Origin: Nemophila menziesii
Lineage: Eukaryota > Streptophyta > Magnoliopsida > Boraginales > Hydrophyllaceae
Assembly (NCBI GenBank): GCA_029959085.1
Contig: JARWIR010000050.1
Coordinates: forward strand, 620,001 to 684,000
Reading direction: 5' to 3'
DNA length: 64,000 nt
The notes beneath the pieces were generated by a model that was not told the origin of the DNA, did not search any database, and saw nothing but the letters and a program-made list of their open reading frames with translations. The position numbers and the translations under genes are program-made. This document shows, piece after piece, positions 1 to 12,489 of this stretch. Position 1 is the first letter of the stretch; each line of letters begins with the position of its first letter.

Positions 1-1798
1 TTCCTAAAAAAGAAACTTAACAGATGTGGCCATGTTAAAATATTTTCACCACAGATGGCTCTTGAAATGATCATTGTTTTGCCAATGGTAACATATTAGT
101 CAATGCAAAAATTTACACAATACAGTTTATTATGATCTAAATCATACTACAAATACAAAAATATTTAACTCACTGTGTATTCCATAAACGAGGTACCAAA
201 AGTCGGCAATCTGGATTGGTGACAGGTTCCATGTAAAAACGTAGAGAAAAATCAAATTCTTTGATTTTATAATAGATGTGCTTCGAATAATCGACGTCTA
301 TAGCTTAATATCAATACAGTCTGTTACGCAACATGCCCAAAAAAATTAAAAGTTGTAGTCTATGACAAAAATAAAAATCCAGATTAAGATCAAATTTCTC
401 ACTCCAAATGTACCTTTACTGCAAAACAAATAGAAAAATGCATTATAACACCTAATTACTCATTCGTGTAATTAAAAATTGGAGTTTAAGACAAAAAGTT
501 CACTTACAGTTCAGAAAGATTATTATAACAATTAAAATCAAAATTCAAAACCAAAAAAGAAAAAAAGAAAAGTAAGGAAAAAGGCACTAATCTAGAAGAG
601 AATTCCATTAATTACCAGAATCGATCAAGAACTCACTATACTTTTCGAAATGCAATATTACACCAAATTGCTCACTCCATTATTCTCAACGTCTCACTTC
701 TTGTGGATTAACAGGTTTTTAACGGTCATAATAATGGTCATTGACTTAAAAGTTGTATAAGTGATGAGATTTGGTTAAAGTTAAATCAATTTTTAAGAGT
801 TTCAATCGTAAATAATAATTACGTGATGAAATTAGGTAAAATTAAATAAATTATTTAGACTTTCAATGATTAAAAATAATTTTTTACCTTAATTTGAGTT
901 TTTCGATTGTTGATAATGTAACCAAAATCGGGTTGATGATGGTTGCCGCGGCTCTCTTGTACATGAGAGGTGCTTGGTGGGAAGGTTAGATCTGAGTGTG
1001 AAAAGACGAGTTTACCTTAATTTGATTTTTTAACCGAATGCTTATGAGAAGAAATGAGTGATCTTTGTGAAATTTTATGGGAGGCAAGAATAATCAAAAC
1101 TAAAACAGAAGATAAGAGTAATTTAAGGGAATTATTAGAAACAAAAAAAAATCAAACGTGTGTGAAAAAATTGGGAATTATATGAAAAGGAGTGACAATT
1201 TTTTTATCAGTCAAAAGTGTTTTAAACGAGGAGTGTAAAACTATAGTGGTTTTTTTTCTATTCTTATTTATGATTAAAATCGTCAAAACCATGTAGAATT
1301 AAAAAAAAATTGTAAAAAATAATTAACGACATTAATAATAATAAGTGGGACAGAAATCCTGTCTGGAAAACCATACATTATAATATAGATTGCAGATTTA
1401 TAACTCTAATGTCAACATTGGGTTTTATACTCTTCAATTTTTTATATGCATAATTCACTTGAATTGCATAATATAGGAACCTAATTATTATTTTTATAAT
1501 ATATGACATATTGTAAAATTAACTACGAATGTATTAGAAGCAAAAGTTTTAGATTAAAAGTTAGATTTAAAATATGTTTCATATTTATAACATATAATCA
1601 TTTTTCAAAACATATAACTCAAATATATCTCGTTTCACGTGTTTATATTTTTAAATTTTTTACTTTTAGTAATAAATAAAATACCTCCTTTAACATTAAA
1701 ATAAGGTGAAACTCCCATATTGTCTTAAAAGGTAAATATATGTTACTTGATTTTTTAACCCATGACAATTTATCTATTCTATTATATCTATTATATAT
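1..1798. other. non-coding AT-rich stretch
   Basis: No open frame with codon-like character and no recognisable element. It contains a degenerate two-copy tandem repeat of period 62 at about 761-884 (each copy opens with GTGATGA and ends in AATAATT-like sequence), and a short GC-richer patch at about 943-975 with an 18-nt near-palindrome centred on TTGTACAT. The 64-codon frame on the minus strand at 1,643-1,837 is low-complexity and runs into the MITE-like element, so I do not call it. Confidence 0.6.
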
Positions 1799-2027
1799 AG
1801 GGAAATTCTTCAATCCAATATTGGATGGACCAGCCATTTATATTATGACATGGCCGTGTTTTTAGAATTCCTTAAACTAATATTTAGACATGTGTTTTGT
1901 TATTATATCCAACTCTCTTGATTTTTAGATATCCACAAACTAATATTTTGACATGTGTTTTGTTATTATATCCAACTATCTTGATTGATATATTGGATTA
2001 TCCAATATTGGATGGAAATCCTACCCT
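1799..2027. mobile_element. MITE-like element with short imperfect inverted termini
   Basis: The left end begins AGGGAAATTCTTCAATCC and the right end, read on the minus strand, begins AGGGTAGGATTTCCATCC; both then continue into CAATATTGGAT. This gives imperfect terminal inverted repeats of about 28 nt around a 229-bp body with no coding capacity. The interior holds two tandem copies of a 63-bp unit (starts at 1,874 and 1,937, each opening AAACTAATATTT). The element sits in a TA-rich context, but a clean target-site duplication is not visible. The superfamily cannot be assigned from this. Confidence 0.5.
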
Positions 2028-2074
2028 GAGTATATATATGCATTTGTATGGGTTTCGCTAATTGTACTAAATAC

Positions 2075-2975
2075 TAAATTTGTACAGTGTCTAGTAAGCT
2101 CTACGGCAACAGATTTTCCTAGTAACCTAGAAAATATTGCTAATCTCTAAGTATTTTAAATTTATATTTCCTATATTAATTTTGCTTCTTTTGAGATTAA
2201 ATTAATAGGGTTGGTTGAAAATTATGCTTTATTATCGTTATGCCATATTCCAAATTTTATTTGTATACATTTTCAAATTAATGTGACATATTTTACTATT
2301 TGATACATATTTGAGACGTTGAATTGTTTTGTTAATAAGTCAGGAAATAATGGAGTATCCAATGAACTTAAACATATTTCTAATAGATCTGAACATAAGT
2401 CTTATAATGATGCAACTACTAAGATATGTTTTTAATAACAGTTTATTTTAGTTTTTTAGTAAGTATTATGTTTACTCATTGCTTATTTATTTTTCAATAA
2501 ATATAGAATCTTACAGGTATATTATTTGCATACAATATAATGGAAGCTCAAAAGGATATGCTTAATTATAGGTAATTTTAGTTCCCTTCCTTTTATTTCT
2601 ATATATTGTTTGATTATATTTTTTTCTCATTTATTCTATGTATTTCTTTTAAAGATGGGCTATCACAAGTTGATGCTCAAAAATATATTTTAGTACCCCA
2701 TGTGCATGGGTCAACTCGTGTAACACTGAACGTGGGTCGTCAAACTTCAAGCGTGGTTGCTCTACACTTGCAAAACAATTCGGGTCTCATTCGAAACTCA
2801 CAGCTGGAAAATTCAGGGGGTCCATCAAATACTTTTGGTAATAAGATGCTGAAATGTCAACATCAGGACTTTCAACTGGACCCACCACAAATGAGGACTT
2901 TTAACTGTACCCACAACAAGTGAGGACTTTCAACTGGACCCACAACAGATGTAGACCACTCTGTCTACACAGCAA
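2075..2975 (+). pseudogene. S1: remnant of an unrecognised spliced gene
   Basis: Shares its sequence with S2 (20,730-21,600). Exon-like pieces are visible: one near 2,342-2,430, one near 2,507-2,571 that reads FAYNIMEAQKDMLNYR and ends at an AG/GT junction, and one from about 2,655 beginning after a pyrimidine-rich tract and AAAG, reading GLSQVDAQKYILVPHVHG. Compared with S2', S1 has an extra base in the first exon (AGATCTG against AGATTG) and an insertion after HGSTRV, so the frame is broken twice. The 105-codon frame at 2,606-2,923 is therefore partly out of the older frame. I do not recognise the protein family. S1 is fused at about 2,978 to the transposon body A1. Confidence 0.45.
2865..2951 (+). 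repeat. 29-bp minisatellite, three copies
   Basis: The unit AGGACTTTCAACTGGACCC and its continuation starts at 2,865, 2,894 and 2,923, giving a period of 29. S2 and S2' carry a single unit at the same place, so this is a local expansion in S1 and S1'. Confidence 0.85.
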
Positions 2976-5070
2976 CATCTCTTATATTTTATAGAATTAG
3001 ATTAATTTACTAAAAAAAGTTAACTTTTACAATCATACGAATTTTAATAAAACGAGTGTTTTTATATTTAACTTATCTTACAAGAAGTGTTGACAAATTA
3101 TAAAAAAAAATTAGAGGGTTTACGAATATTTTTCATAGGATATAGTAAAAAGTTGTTACATTTCACTTTTAACTCCTCTTCTCATATGAATATATATTAC
3201 AACCATCCTTGTAGTCACAAATATTAACGATTATAGGTCTATGAAAGTTTTTTTCTAAATAGTGGTCATTTACCTTGGCTCACACCTCATCCGGGTATTA
3301 ATATTATTAAACAAAGTAACTCTTACTCGACCTTATAGATATTGTATGGAAATTTTGTGAGTGGATTGTTACAAAATTTATAAAAGACTTTATAAATATT
3401 TAATAAAGTATTTATGAAGATGATAAATGAAATTTAAAATTTTAAATAATTTATTATATTGTTTTAAAGATCATAAGGATACAAAAATATCAATATAAGA
3501 ATTAACAGACAAAAGAAACAATTTATTGCATTAACGCGGGAGATGGCTAGATAAATTGCGTGAACGTTAGCACTTAAGCATCATCCTCGACGGGAATTAT
3601 GCTTGGACATGTAAAATCTTTCATAATATGTATGTATATATTAACGGTTATGTAGTTATAAAATACCTCAATATATTTTAGTTAAATTATTTTGTAAGCT
3701 ATACTGGGTTTCTCTTGCATAAAATAAAAAGTATTAGATGTTTAGTCTATTTTTTTACAATTTTTTTTTTTTTACCTTTTTTAAGTTCTTCCAAAATTAT
3801 CATTTTAGGTCTCAATATTTTCGTTAAAAAGTTATGGTAAATTATGACAAACCATTTTAAATATTTTATACTAAAAAGATATAAATTACTTTAAAATAAA
3901 TAAAGAATTATTTTTTGGGGTATTCATTATTTTTAGGGCTATTTTATTAGCTTATAATTTTAAGTCACCTATACTTATATGGGTCTAAAATAATTCTAAT
4001 TTTATTTGTTCAAATTTATTTTTGTGATTTTAAATTTTAATTAAGGTTTCCCACTTAACTCAAGATTAAAAGAAAAAAATAATAACTCTTATTACATTAT
4101 CAAATCTAAATCTTTATTTTATCACACACAAACAAAAATAAACTCTTGGAAAGATTTAGGAAATGTCACGTGTCCAAGGTGTCGATTGAATTCTTCTATA
4201 TGAGACATGTCTTTCAAAGAACATCAACTGAAATTAGACACTACTCATTGATATTTTCAATATAATCATTGAAATATTTCTGACTATATATGTTTTAGAT
4301 ATAATGTACCTCAACTTTGGAAAATAACCATGTTATGAACCATGTTTCCTCGTACTCTAACATTTGTAATGATCACACTGTGCCAAAAATATTTAATTCT
4401 TGATAAACCTATCATGTAACTAGAGTAGGAAGTAGTAACAATCTACTTCGCATATGGTTTGATGATGCATGCAAGTAACACTTATTGAACTTCAATTTTT
4501 TGGCATTTATAAGCTTAGGGCGTCAATACAAATTACTTAATAATTATATTTTCAAATTATTAACTACATCACAATTTTACTCAACACGAAAAATATGGAT
4601 TGGTGTTTCCTATATACACCGATCCAAAACGATTTTGTTATAAAACGGAGGCATCCAAAGAAACTTGTGTACTTATGATAGTCACACGAGGATTGTTAAG
4701 ATGCCCATTGATGTGGTATATTTTTTCCAACTTGTAATTGCGAAATATAAGTTATTTGTCATAATATAGAGATGTACGATAAAATTTTCTAGAAGAATAT
4801 CATATACTGAATTTAATTTAAAATATTTTTTTTCCTTTTAATCAACTAACCGAACCAGTGGATGAATGTAGACGGAACTACTCTTTCTCGAATTTTAATC
4901 CTTAGATTTAAATTGTTGGGGGAAGGCAAAACATATATTGGCATATTAAAGTTGGTACGTTATTATATATAAATTTTTATTTTTTATTTTTCCACATCTG
5001 AGATATAATTTCTTGATTATCAAATGAGCGCAGATTTTCATCTTCCATCCCAAATTTTTCCTAAGATTGA

Positions 5071-6008
5071 GGTTGTTAGGGTGGTGATGTATGTTTCCAA
5101 ATTACATGAATTCTACTCTGTCAAGGAAGGTGAATAAATAGACGGTTACCTATGAAACATTGGTTTAGAAAAACCACATGTCCATACGTGAGTCCTGAGA
5201 AGAGGCCCAGCCATAGGTAACATATTCCTGTCGATATTCAGACGTAATTAGATGGGTTTCATATTGTTTTTTCTGGTAAAGAAAAGGATTTCGGGGGTAA
5301 GGAAATGAAAAAAACGGGTTCTCGTGAGTTTAATTTGATTTTTTTTTATCTCTTACCTTATTGATCAGAAATATTTTAGAAACATAACATTGTTGTTATG
5401 CGTTGTAAGATGAATGTGTGTGATTGCTTGCTCGGAACAGTTGTAAGCCTTGATATACACTATTCTTAAAATATAGTGAATACAAATCCACGCTATCGGT
5501 CTCTAATATTGATATAGAAATGATTCACCAGGAAATATTTTTTTAGTGGTTTATGAGTAGGTATATAACCTTTAATTTTTAATCAAAACATTACTATCTT
5601 CAATCTAATAATTGTTCTTGTTGGTACCTAAATGACAAGGGTAATGATGTGTAAGTTAGCCATGGAATGATTTCAATGGTGAATATGTCTCATGCTTAGT
5701 TTTATAGGTACGATTCTTATATTTTGAACGGTTTCAAATGGATTACTCGTTAAAAGGGAGAAAAAATGTGATTCAAGCTTATGGAGTATGTACCATATAT
5801 AGTCAATATCATGGAGGTTACATTTGATGGTGGTTGTTCTATTGTGTTTTTTTACTGTATGTGGTATAACTCAAAAAATATGAAGAAACAACATGTTGTA
5901 ACCATTAGAAAAACAACTTATTTTTGGTTGAGAAAGAACCATTACATGTTAGCCACCCAAGCCAAAAAAAGTGTTTACATCTATAAAATTATTCAAGAAA
6001 AACGCTAA
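5071..6008 (+). pseudogene. Tnp2-like CACTA transposase remnant, DUF4218 deleted (A1)
   Basis: The + strand shows family landmarks in order, spread over shifting frames. Near 5,390-5,450 it reads NIVVMRCKMNVCDCLLGTVV, which matches the conserved NLDVMHxEKNVCDN region at the end of Transposase_21, with the acidic residue changed to valine. At 5,451 the sequence jumps across the DUF4218 region to YTILKYSEYKSTLSVSNIDI-type sequence and then WFMSRY. The DUF4216 module lies at 5,781-6,008 (NIMEVTFDGGCSIVFFYCMW, then HYMLATQAKKSVYI), ending in a stop after QEKR. A1 has a 26-bp deletion in the front of DUF4216. It cannot give a full transposase. Confidence 0.8.
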
Positions 6009-7336
6009 AATGGTTGAAAATCATGTGGGAAGTTAATGATAAGTAGAGATGGACTTCCGAGTTACGGTTTTAGAATCAATATCTACTAACACAAATCCGA
6101 TAACCATTAATTTGGTTAACAAGGATACAGATTACTCAAAATTAAACTTGACCACGGGGGAGGAGACCAAATTCGACCCATCTCTTTTTTTTTACTAAAC
6201 AAGCCAAATTTTATAAATAAGCTCAACATTACATCAACATGACATCACTTTAACAATACAAAGAAAGTAAAACAAGAGTTAAGCCCTATACGCCTAACTC
6301 AATCTATTCCTTCAGTTAGACATCCATGAAAACCTTTCATTAGAAATTAAACTGGGTGTAGTAGCGTTATTAGTAAGTATATACATGCACAAGAAAATCC
6401 TTCAAGGAAATAATTTAAGGACTTATAGTGAAATGAACTTAAAATGGGGCTTTTCCCATAACCACATTCTACATATGCTTTATTTTACCTTAATTTCATT
6501 AACTTTGATATTCCCTTGTGTTTCATTAATGTTAAAGAAACATCACTTGTCGAAACAGGCATAATTCATGAAAATGGCATATCACTATTCCGTGTGAGTG
6601 TAAGTACAGATTATCATTATACTTTTAACCATCGCTTTCTTTTTAAATATTGATAAAATATTTAAATTTGTCTTAAAATATTGACTGAGAAAATTGATTA
6701 TAATGAAAGAATGTCATTGTAAATTAATACTTGTATGATTAGGTAATGATGTTTATGGCAATTATGATAATGAGGGGGTGAGTATTTAAAAAGATGATGT
6801 AAAATTATAGTGCAGAAGATAGTTATAGTGATCTGGTAAATCACGATATATAGTGCACAATTTTGTTATTCACACTATAATTCTATTTGGAGAGATATAT
6901 TACAAGATTACAATTATATATGATATGTAATATCATTAGCCACATGTAATTTAGATTAGTTGTTAAAGTGAACGTCAATTTTATAAAAAAATACTAGGTC
7001 ATAAGCAATATAATTAATTGTTTAAAAGAATATAATTTGGCTATTAATATTATAAAGAATCCACCACATGTTTGTTTTGCATAAATAATTTTTAATATAG
7101 TTTTCAATTCATTTACCAACAATAGGGTATGTAATTGCAAGTTAAGCTTTATTAAATATTTCTTGGTCTATTCGAATTTATTAGTGTTAAAATGACTCAA
7201 AGTCCATCCCACTACTCATATGTATAGAAAAAATACAAAATTCCAATCCAATAACATTGCTTCTAATAACATATGATTAAAAACCCTAGTTGCTGTCATC
7301 TTCAAATATACATTTTGTTACACAATATAATATGTA

Positions 7337-7409
<73 letters not shown>

Positions 7410-8025
7410 ACTCTAACTTATCACAAAATACACAATACTAATTTTTTCTATCTCTATGAACTTACTTCTAACTTCCTTTTCCACTAGATCTATGTATTAT
7501 GTTTGGTTCTTTTTTACCCCTGTTGTCTAGACCTCAATCCCCTAATACAATGTTATCTTTATCACTCAGAAATTTAGATAGATGACTATGCCATTTCATT
7601 CCAGAATTCATAAACAGGTATTATGATCATATATGTAATTTTTTTAATTTTGTTTTAGTTTTTCTTTTTGATTACTTATTTATTTAAATTGCTATTTCCT
7701 TATGAGATGATTTTCGGCTTAGATTATAGTTAGTGTATGATCTCAACTTCTAGTTATGAATTCTCTTTTAGTAACATAATTAATTTTGTAATACAAAAAA
7801 AAATTTACATTACAATGGTCGATTAATAGTTGTTGTTGTTCACATTGCATGACCCCTGCTTTTATGATTTTAATAGTCAATATTTTGTATATTTAGACAA
7901 AAAATAATTATGGGTTTTTTATCAATTTATATTTAAAAACATAAATTTTTAATCATTTGTTTTCTTTATTTGATGTGATATGTTTGATTTTATAATTATT
8001 ATATATGGATATTATTAGTTTTATA
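6009..8025. other. non-coding spacer between transposase and GRAS fragment (A1)
   Basis: Aligns with the same spacer in B1, A2, B2 and A1'. It starts with the former 3' end of the transposase frame and 3' sequence shared by all bodies. I see no other coding signal. The only special feature is the (AT)n tract at 7,339-7,407. Confidence 0.6.
7339..7407. repeat. (AT)n microsatellite, 69 bp
   Basis: Uninterrupted AT dinucleotides. The same site holds 25 bp in A1' (45,436-45,460) and about 14 bp in A2 (near 28,777-28,790). Confidence 0.97.
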
Positions 8026-8419
8026 TATACCCTCTACGAATATTCACCAAAGATAATAGTGGTGACAGAGTAATAAGCTAACCATAATGGGAACAACTTG
8101 GTGGAGAGGATTGATGAAGCAATAAAGTTCTACGGAGCTATGTTTGATATATTGGATTCTATTATGCCAAGAATATCATTTTAGTGTCAGAAAATAGAGA
8201 AGATGATTTTTGGTGAGGAAATTAAAAATATAGTAGCATGTGAAGGACTTGAAAGGACGAAGAGGCCTGAGAAGCTCAAAAAGTAGATTCCTAAGCTTGA
8301 GATGGCTGGATTCAATAGGATGCCTTTGAGCTACAACCTTCTTTTGCAGTGGAAGAAATTGATGAAGAGGTATAGTTGATCAACCTCTTGTTTCAGTTTC
8401 GACATGGAATAGGAGGTAA
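8026..8419 (+). pseudogene. GRAS (SCL3-like) C-terminal fragment, A1 copy
   Basis: Reads YTLYEYSPKIIVVTE, two stops, then ANHNGNNLVERIDEAIKFYG, AMFDILDSIMPRISF, a stop, and KIEKMIFGEEIKNIVACEG. This is the PFYRE region of the GRAS domain (FYxxMFDxLDxxxPR, then the RE motif with VACEG and ERxxRHE). PLSYNLLLQWKKL follows, then a deletion and frame change before the SAW-like end, DQPLVSVSTWNRR and stop. SCL3 is favoured by FGEEIKN, PLSY and the short terminal SAW tail. The N-terminal two-thirds of the family (LHRI, VHIID) is absent. It is a non-functional fragment. Confidence 0.85.
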
Positions 8420-8947
8420 TCTATAACAATTTTCCAAAGTGTAGGTTTTTAAGTGCTTCCCCACACCCGTGTAGTGCGTAGGGGTTAAAATATATATATA
8501 TATATTGTAAGGAATGGAGAAAATGAATTCAATACTATATAATCATGCATGTTTTGTCAATTTTTGCTCCATAAGAAACATTGTGTATTGAGATATTTTC
8601 TTTTATGTTAATTGTAGCTTAAGTATTTGTTCGTCTATCTTCGCTTCCTTTCATTTTCTTCCAAATTGAACATAAATTTATTACTATTCTCACAAAGTTT
8701 GTTCATGAAATTTTTACAAAGTCATAAATTGAACCTAGTTTTTTCACTATTATAAGGAAATTAGTTTAGGAAATTTTCTAGAAAGCCCCAAAGCCACACA
8801 GTTCCTAATGGTGTTAATCTATTACGAATCTTAAAATGGTGTCCTTGCTAAGGTTCCTTTTACGGAATCATGGGTCACGTCAATAAACCTTGATGCTCGG
8901 GAGGAGTTAGGATTTTCAGACAGAGAGACTAAAGAGATTTACAATAT
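8420..8947. other. element tail, non-coding (A1)
   Basis: About 530 bp after the GRAS fragment, shared with 16,674-17,190 in B1 and 34,112-34,640 in B2. It contains no coding signal. Similarity to B1 ends near GACTAAAG, which I take as the approximate 3' edge of the repeated body; L1 follows. Confidence 0.55.
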
Positions 8948-10392
8948 GCTGGGTAGGGATGAAGATTTCCCCTTATCCTATATTCAGGTGATTTACGTAT
9001 CACTATTGTTCATGACATGGCAACTTGGGTAATATCAAAAGAGTATTATTAATTATTGATGGCTGCATTTGATATTTTGGGGTGGAGGCCTGTATTTGAT
9101 AGAGTATTAGCTTTATTGTTCTTACACATATCGTTTAAATGTAAAGTTTTGTGTTAGTACTTCTACAAATTTGAAAATATTTTATACCACATTTGTAGAG
9201 AACTATCGAATTTGTTTCTTAAAAAATACTTAAAATATTATTGAATTTTTATAAATATTCTAATTTCATTTTAATATTAATATATGAATAATTTGCATGC
9301 ATTAATATTTCTTCTTTAAATTGTTCTTTGAGTAATATGTTTCTGTAATAGATTAAATAATACAATGATAAGATAAATATAAACTCATTAAAAGTAATAA
9401 ACGATTGATAAAATTAATCATATGTTTCATGGACATATCTATTAAATTTTTATGCGAACAAAAAAATAATTTTCACTGTGTTGCATATTGATGGAAAAAT
9501 ATTGGAAATCCCATTTGAGAATGATTAATGATAGATAGCACCCAAATACATACCGACTAATATATCACCCATGATGTGGCATGATTTGAGTTGTAGTAAA
9601 TTAATAATATACTTATTTCCTCGATTTTATTGACGATTTGCTTCCACTCAGATCAAGTCACGTCATGTAGTATACTGGGTGGTATGAATTTGGACGTTAT
9701 ATATCATTACTTTTTGAGAATTAAATCAGTTAGCAAAAAAATGAAAAGAAAAAACCATAATATTTTAACGCGGTTCAGCCAACAACACTTACCTTCAAGG
9801 TGTAAAAAGAAAAAACCATAATATTTTAACGCGGTTCAGCCAACAACACTTACCTTCAAGGTGTAATTCACTATAATGAATAATTCAGTATTCACTTCAA
9901 AATGAATGTGTAAGACATTATAATCCTACATCTTTTACATACAAAAGAAACATCCCACAATCCTAACCTTAATCACGCACATCCATCTACACTTCATCTT
10001 GATGTCATGAATAAATTTTTTAAGATAGTCAATGCAACGTCAATTCATAATAAATATTACCTTTCTCATTATTTAATATTATTTTAACTATTCTATTTAA
10101 TATTCCTATTTATGTCATCCTCATCTTTTTGTCTTCTTCATACAATTAACTTATTTTAGCCTACAAATAAACACCCTTATATTTTATAAATACTACTTAT
10201 TATTTTCACTATGTTTCACACATATGTTAGCTAAAACATTATATGTAAGAATGCCTCAATACTCTTTCTTATGTTTTCTATAATTTCATGATATGTAAGG
10301 TGTAAGTTATGTATTTCCATAATGTTTGCCAAAAAGAGATAATAAATCATTGAATTATTCACTAAATTATATCTTTTTGTTTTCTATTTCTC
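8948..10392. repeat. L1 linker block
   Basis: Homologous to L2 (23,079-24,430), L1' and L2'. It begins with a GGTAGGGATGAAGATTTCCC-like sequence and ends at the TTATATTTTATAGA-like start of the B body. L lies 5' of A2, B1 and B1', so it is probably the true 5' part of the element, giving a full length of about 8.2 kb (8,948-17,190). The frame at 9,630-9,821 is made largely of minisatellite and is not called. No coding signal was seen. Confidence 0.7.
9742..9865 (+). repeat. 61-bp minisatellite, two copies
   Basis: The unit contains CCATAATATTTTAACGCGG (starts of this landmark at 9,755 and 9,816) and ends CTTCAAGGTGT. L1' has three copies, while L2 and L2' have one diverged copy. Confidence 0.93.
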
Positions 10393-11635
10393 TGATATTT
10401 TATAGAATTAGATTAATTTACTAAAACAACATTAACTTCTACAATCATACAAATTTTTATAAAACCAGTGTTTTTATATTTTACTTATCTTATAAGAAAA
10501 ATTGACAAGTTATAGAAAAAAAAATTAGAGGGTTCACGAATATTTTTATAGGATATAGTAAAAACTTGTTACATTTCCCTTTTTAATTCCTTTTCTCATA
10601 TGAATATATATTACAAACATTCTCGTAGTCTCAAATATCAACGAATATAAGTCTAGGAAAGTTTTATGGAAATTGTATGGAACTATTACCTTGGCTCACA
10701 CATTAGTCGGGTATAAATATTATTAAACAAATCAACTATTATTCGACATTGTAGATATTGTATGGAAATTTTGTTAGTGGAGTGTTACAAAATTTATAAA
10801 AGACTTTATACAAATTTAATAAAGTATTTATGAAGATAATTAATTAAATTTAAAATCTGAAACAATTTATGATATTGTTTTAAAGATCATAAGGATACAA
10901 AAATATCAATATAAGAATTAACAGAAAAAAGAAACAATTTATTGCATTAATGCGAGAGATGGCTAGATAAATGACGTGAACATTAGCATTTTAGCATCAT
11001 CCTCGACGGGGATTATGCTTGGACATGTAAAATCTTTCATAATATGTATGCATATATTCACGGTTATATAGTTCAAAAATACTTCAAAATATTTTAGTTA
11101 AATTATTTTGTAAGATATATTGGTTTTCTCTTGCATATAATAAAAAGTATTACATGTTTAGTCTATTTTTTTTACACATTTGTGTTACCTTTTTTGAAGT
11201 TCATACAAAATTATCATTTTAGTTCTCAATATTTTTGCTAAAAAGTTATAAATATTTTGAACTAAAAAGATATAAATTATTTTAAAGTAAATAAAGACTC
11301 ATTTTTTGGGGTATTCATTATTTTTAGGGCTTTTTTATTATCTTTTATTTATTTGTTACCTATACTTATATAGGCCTAAAATAATTCTAATTTTATTTGT
11401 TCAAAAATTGTATTTGTGATTCTTTATTTGTTCAAAATTATATTTGTGATTCTCAATTGTAATTAAAGTTTTCCCCTTAACTCGAGATTAAAAGAAAAAA
11501 CTAACAACTTTTATTACATTATCAAATCTAAATCTTTATTTTATCAGACACAACCAATAATAAACTCTTGGAAAGATTTAGGGAATGTCACGTGTCCAAG
11601 GTGTCGATTGATATTATCAATATAATTATTAATAT

Positions 11636-11759
11636 TTATATGAGATATGTCATTCGATGAAGATCAACTAATTCTTTTATATGAGACATGTCTTTCGATG
11701 ACCATCAACTAATTCTTTTATATGAGACATGTCTTTCGATGAACATCAACTAATATTCG
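11636..11759 (+). repeat. 41-bp minisatellite, three copies
   Basis: ATGAGACATGTCTTTCGATG and its continuation starts at 11,640, 11,681 and 11,722. B1' has two copies (49,748 and 49,789); A-type bodies have one. Confidence 0.92.
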
Positions 11760-12489
11760 ACAATACTCATTGATATGAGCAATATAATTGTTGATATTTT
11801 TCCAACTACATATGTTTTTAGATATAATGTATCTCAACTTTGGAAAATATCCATGTTAGGAACCATGTTTCCTCGTACTCTAATATCTCTCATGATCCCA
11901 CTGTGCCAAAAATATTTGATTCTACATAAACCTAGCATGGAACTAGAGTAGGATGTAGTAGCAATCTACCTCGGACAAGGTTTGATGATGCATGTAAGTA
12001 ACACTTATTGAACTTCAATTTTTTGGCATTTAGAAGCTCGGTGCGTCGATACAAATTATTTAACGATTATATTTTCAAGTTATTAACTACATCACCATTT
12101 TACTCAACAATGAAAAATATGGATCGGTGTTTCCTATATGCATCGATCTAAAACGATTTGGTTATAAAACTGAGGCATCTAAGGAAATTTGTGTACTTAT
12201 GATAGTCACACGAGGAATGTTGAGATGCTCATTGATGTGTATATTTTTTCCAACTTGTAATTGCGAAATATAAGTTATTTGTCATAATATAGAGATCTAC
12301 GATAAAATATTATAGAAGAATATCATATAATAAAATTATTGGGGGAAGGTAGAACATATATTGGCATATTAAAATTTGTACTTTATTATACAAAATTTTA
12401 ATTTTTTATTTTTCCACAACCTAAGATATAATTTTTTGATTATCAAATGAGCGCAGATTTTCATCTTCTATCCCAAATTTTTCCCCAAG

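Larger units (their letters stand above)
2978..8947 (+). mobile_element. A1: transposon-derived body, A type (internally deleted)
   Basis: Homologous along its length to B1 (10,393-17,190), A2 and A1'. Order on the + strand: non-coding head (2,978-5,070), Tnp2-like transposase remnant (5,071-6,008), non-coding spacer (6,009-8,025), GRAS fragment (8,026-8,419), tail (8,420-8,947). Relative to B bodies it lacks about 880 bp at 5,451, which removes the DUF4218 module. Relative to A1' it has lost 26 bp at about 5,801. The left end is cut into by S1, so the L linker that precedes A2 is missing here. No CACTA terminal motif with a matching inverted partner is visible at either edge. Confidence 0.8.

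Noticed and set aside
9630..9821. 63-codon + strand frame, repeated at 47,686-47,877
   Set aside because: Its back half is minisatellite sequence and the front has no conserved residues in L2.
9742..9865. Regular direct repeats considered as a CRISPR array
   Set aside because: Units are contiguous with no unique spacers, only two or three copies, and the genome is a plant.
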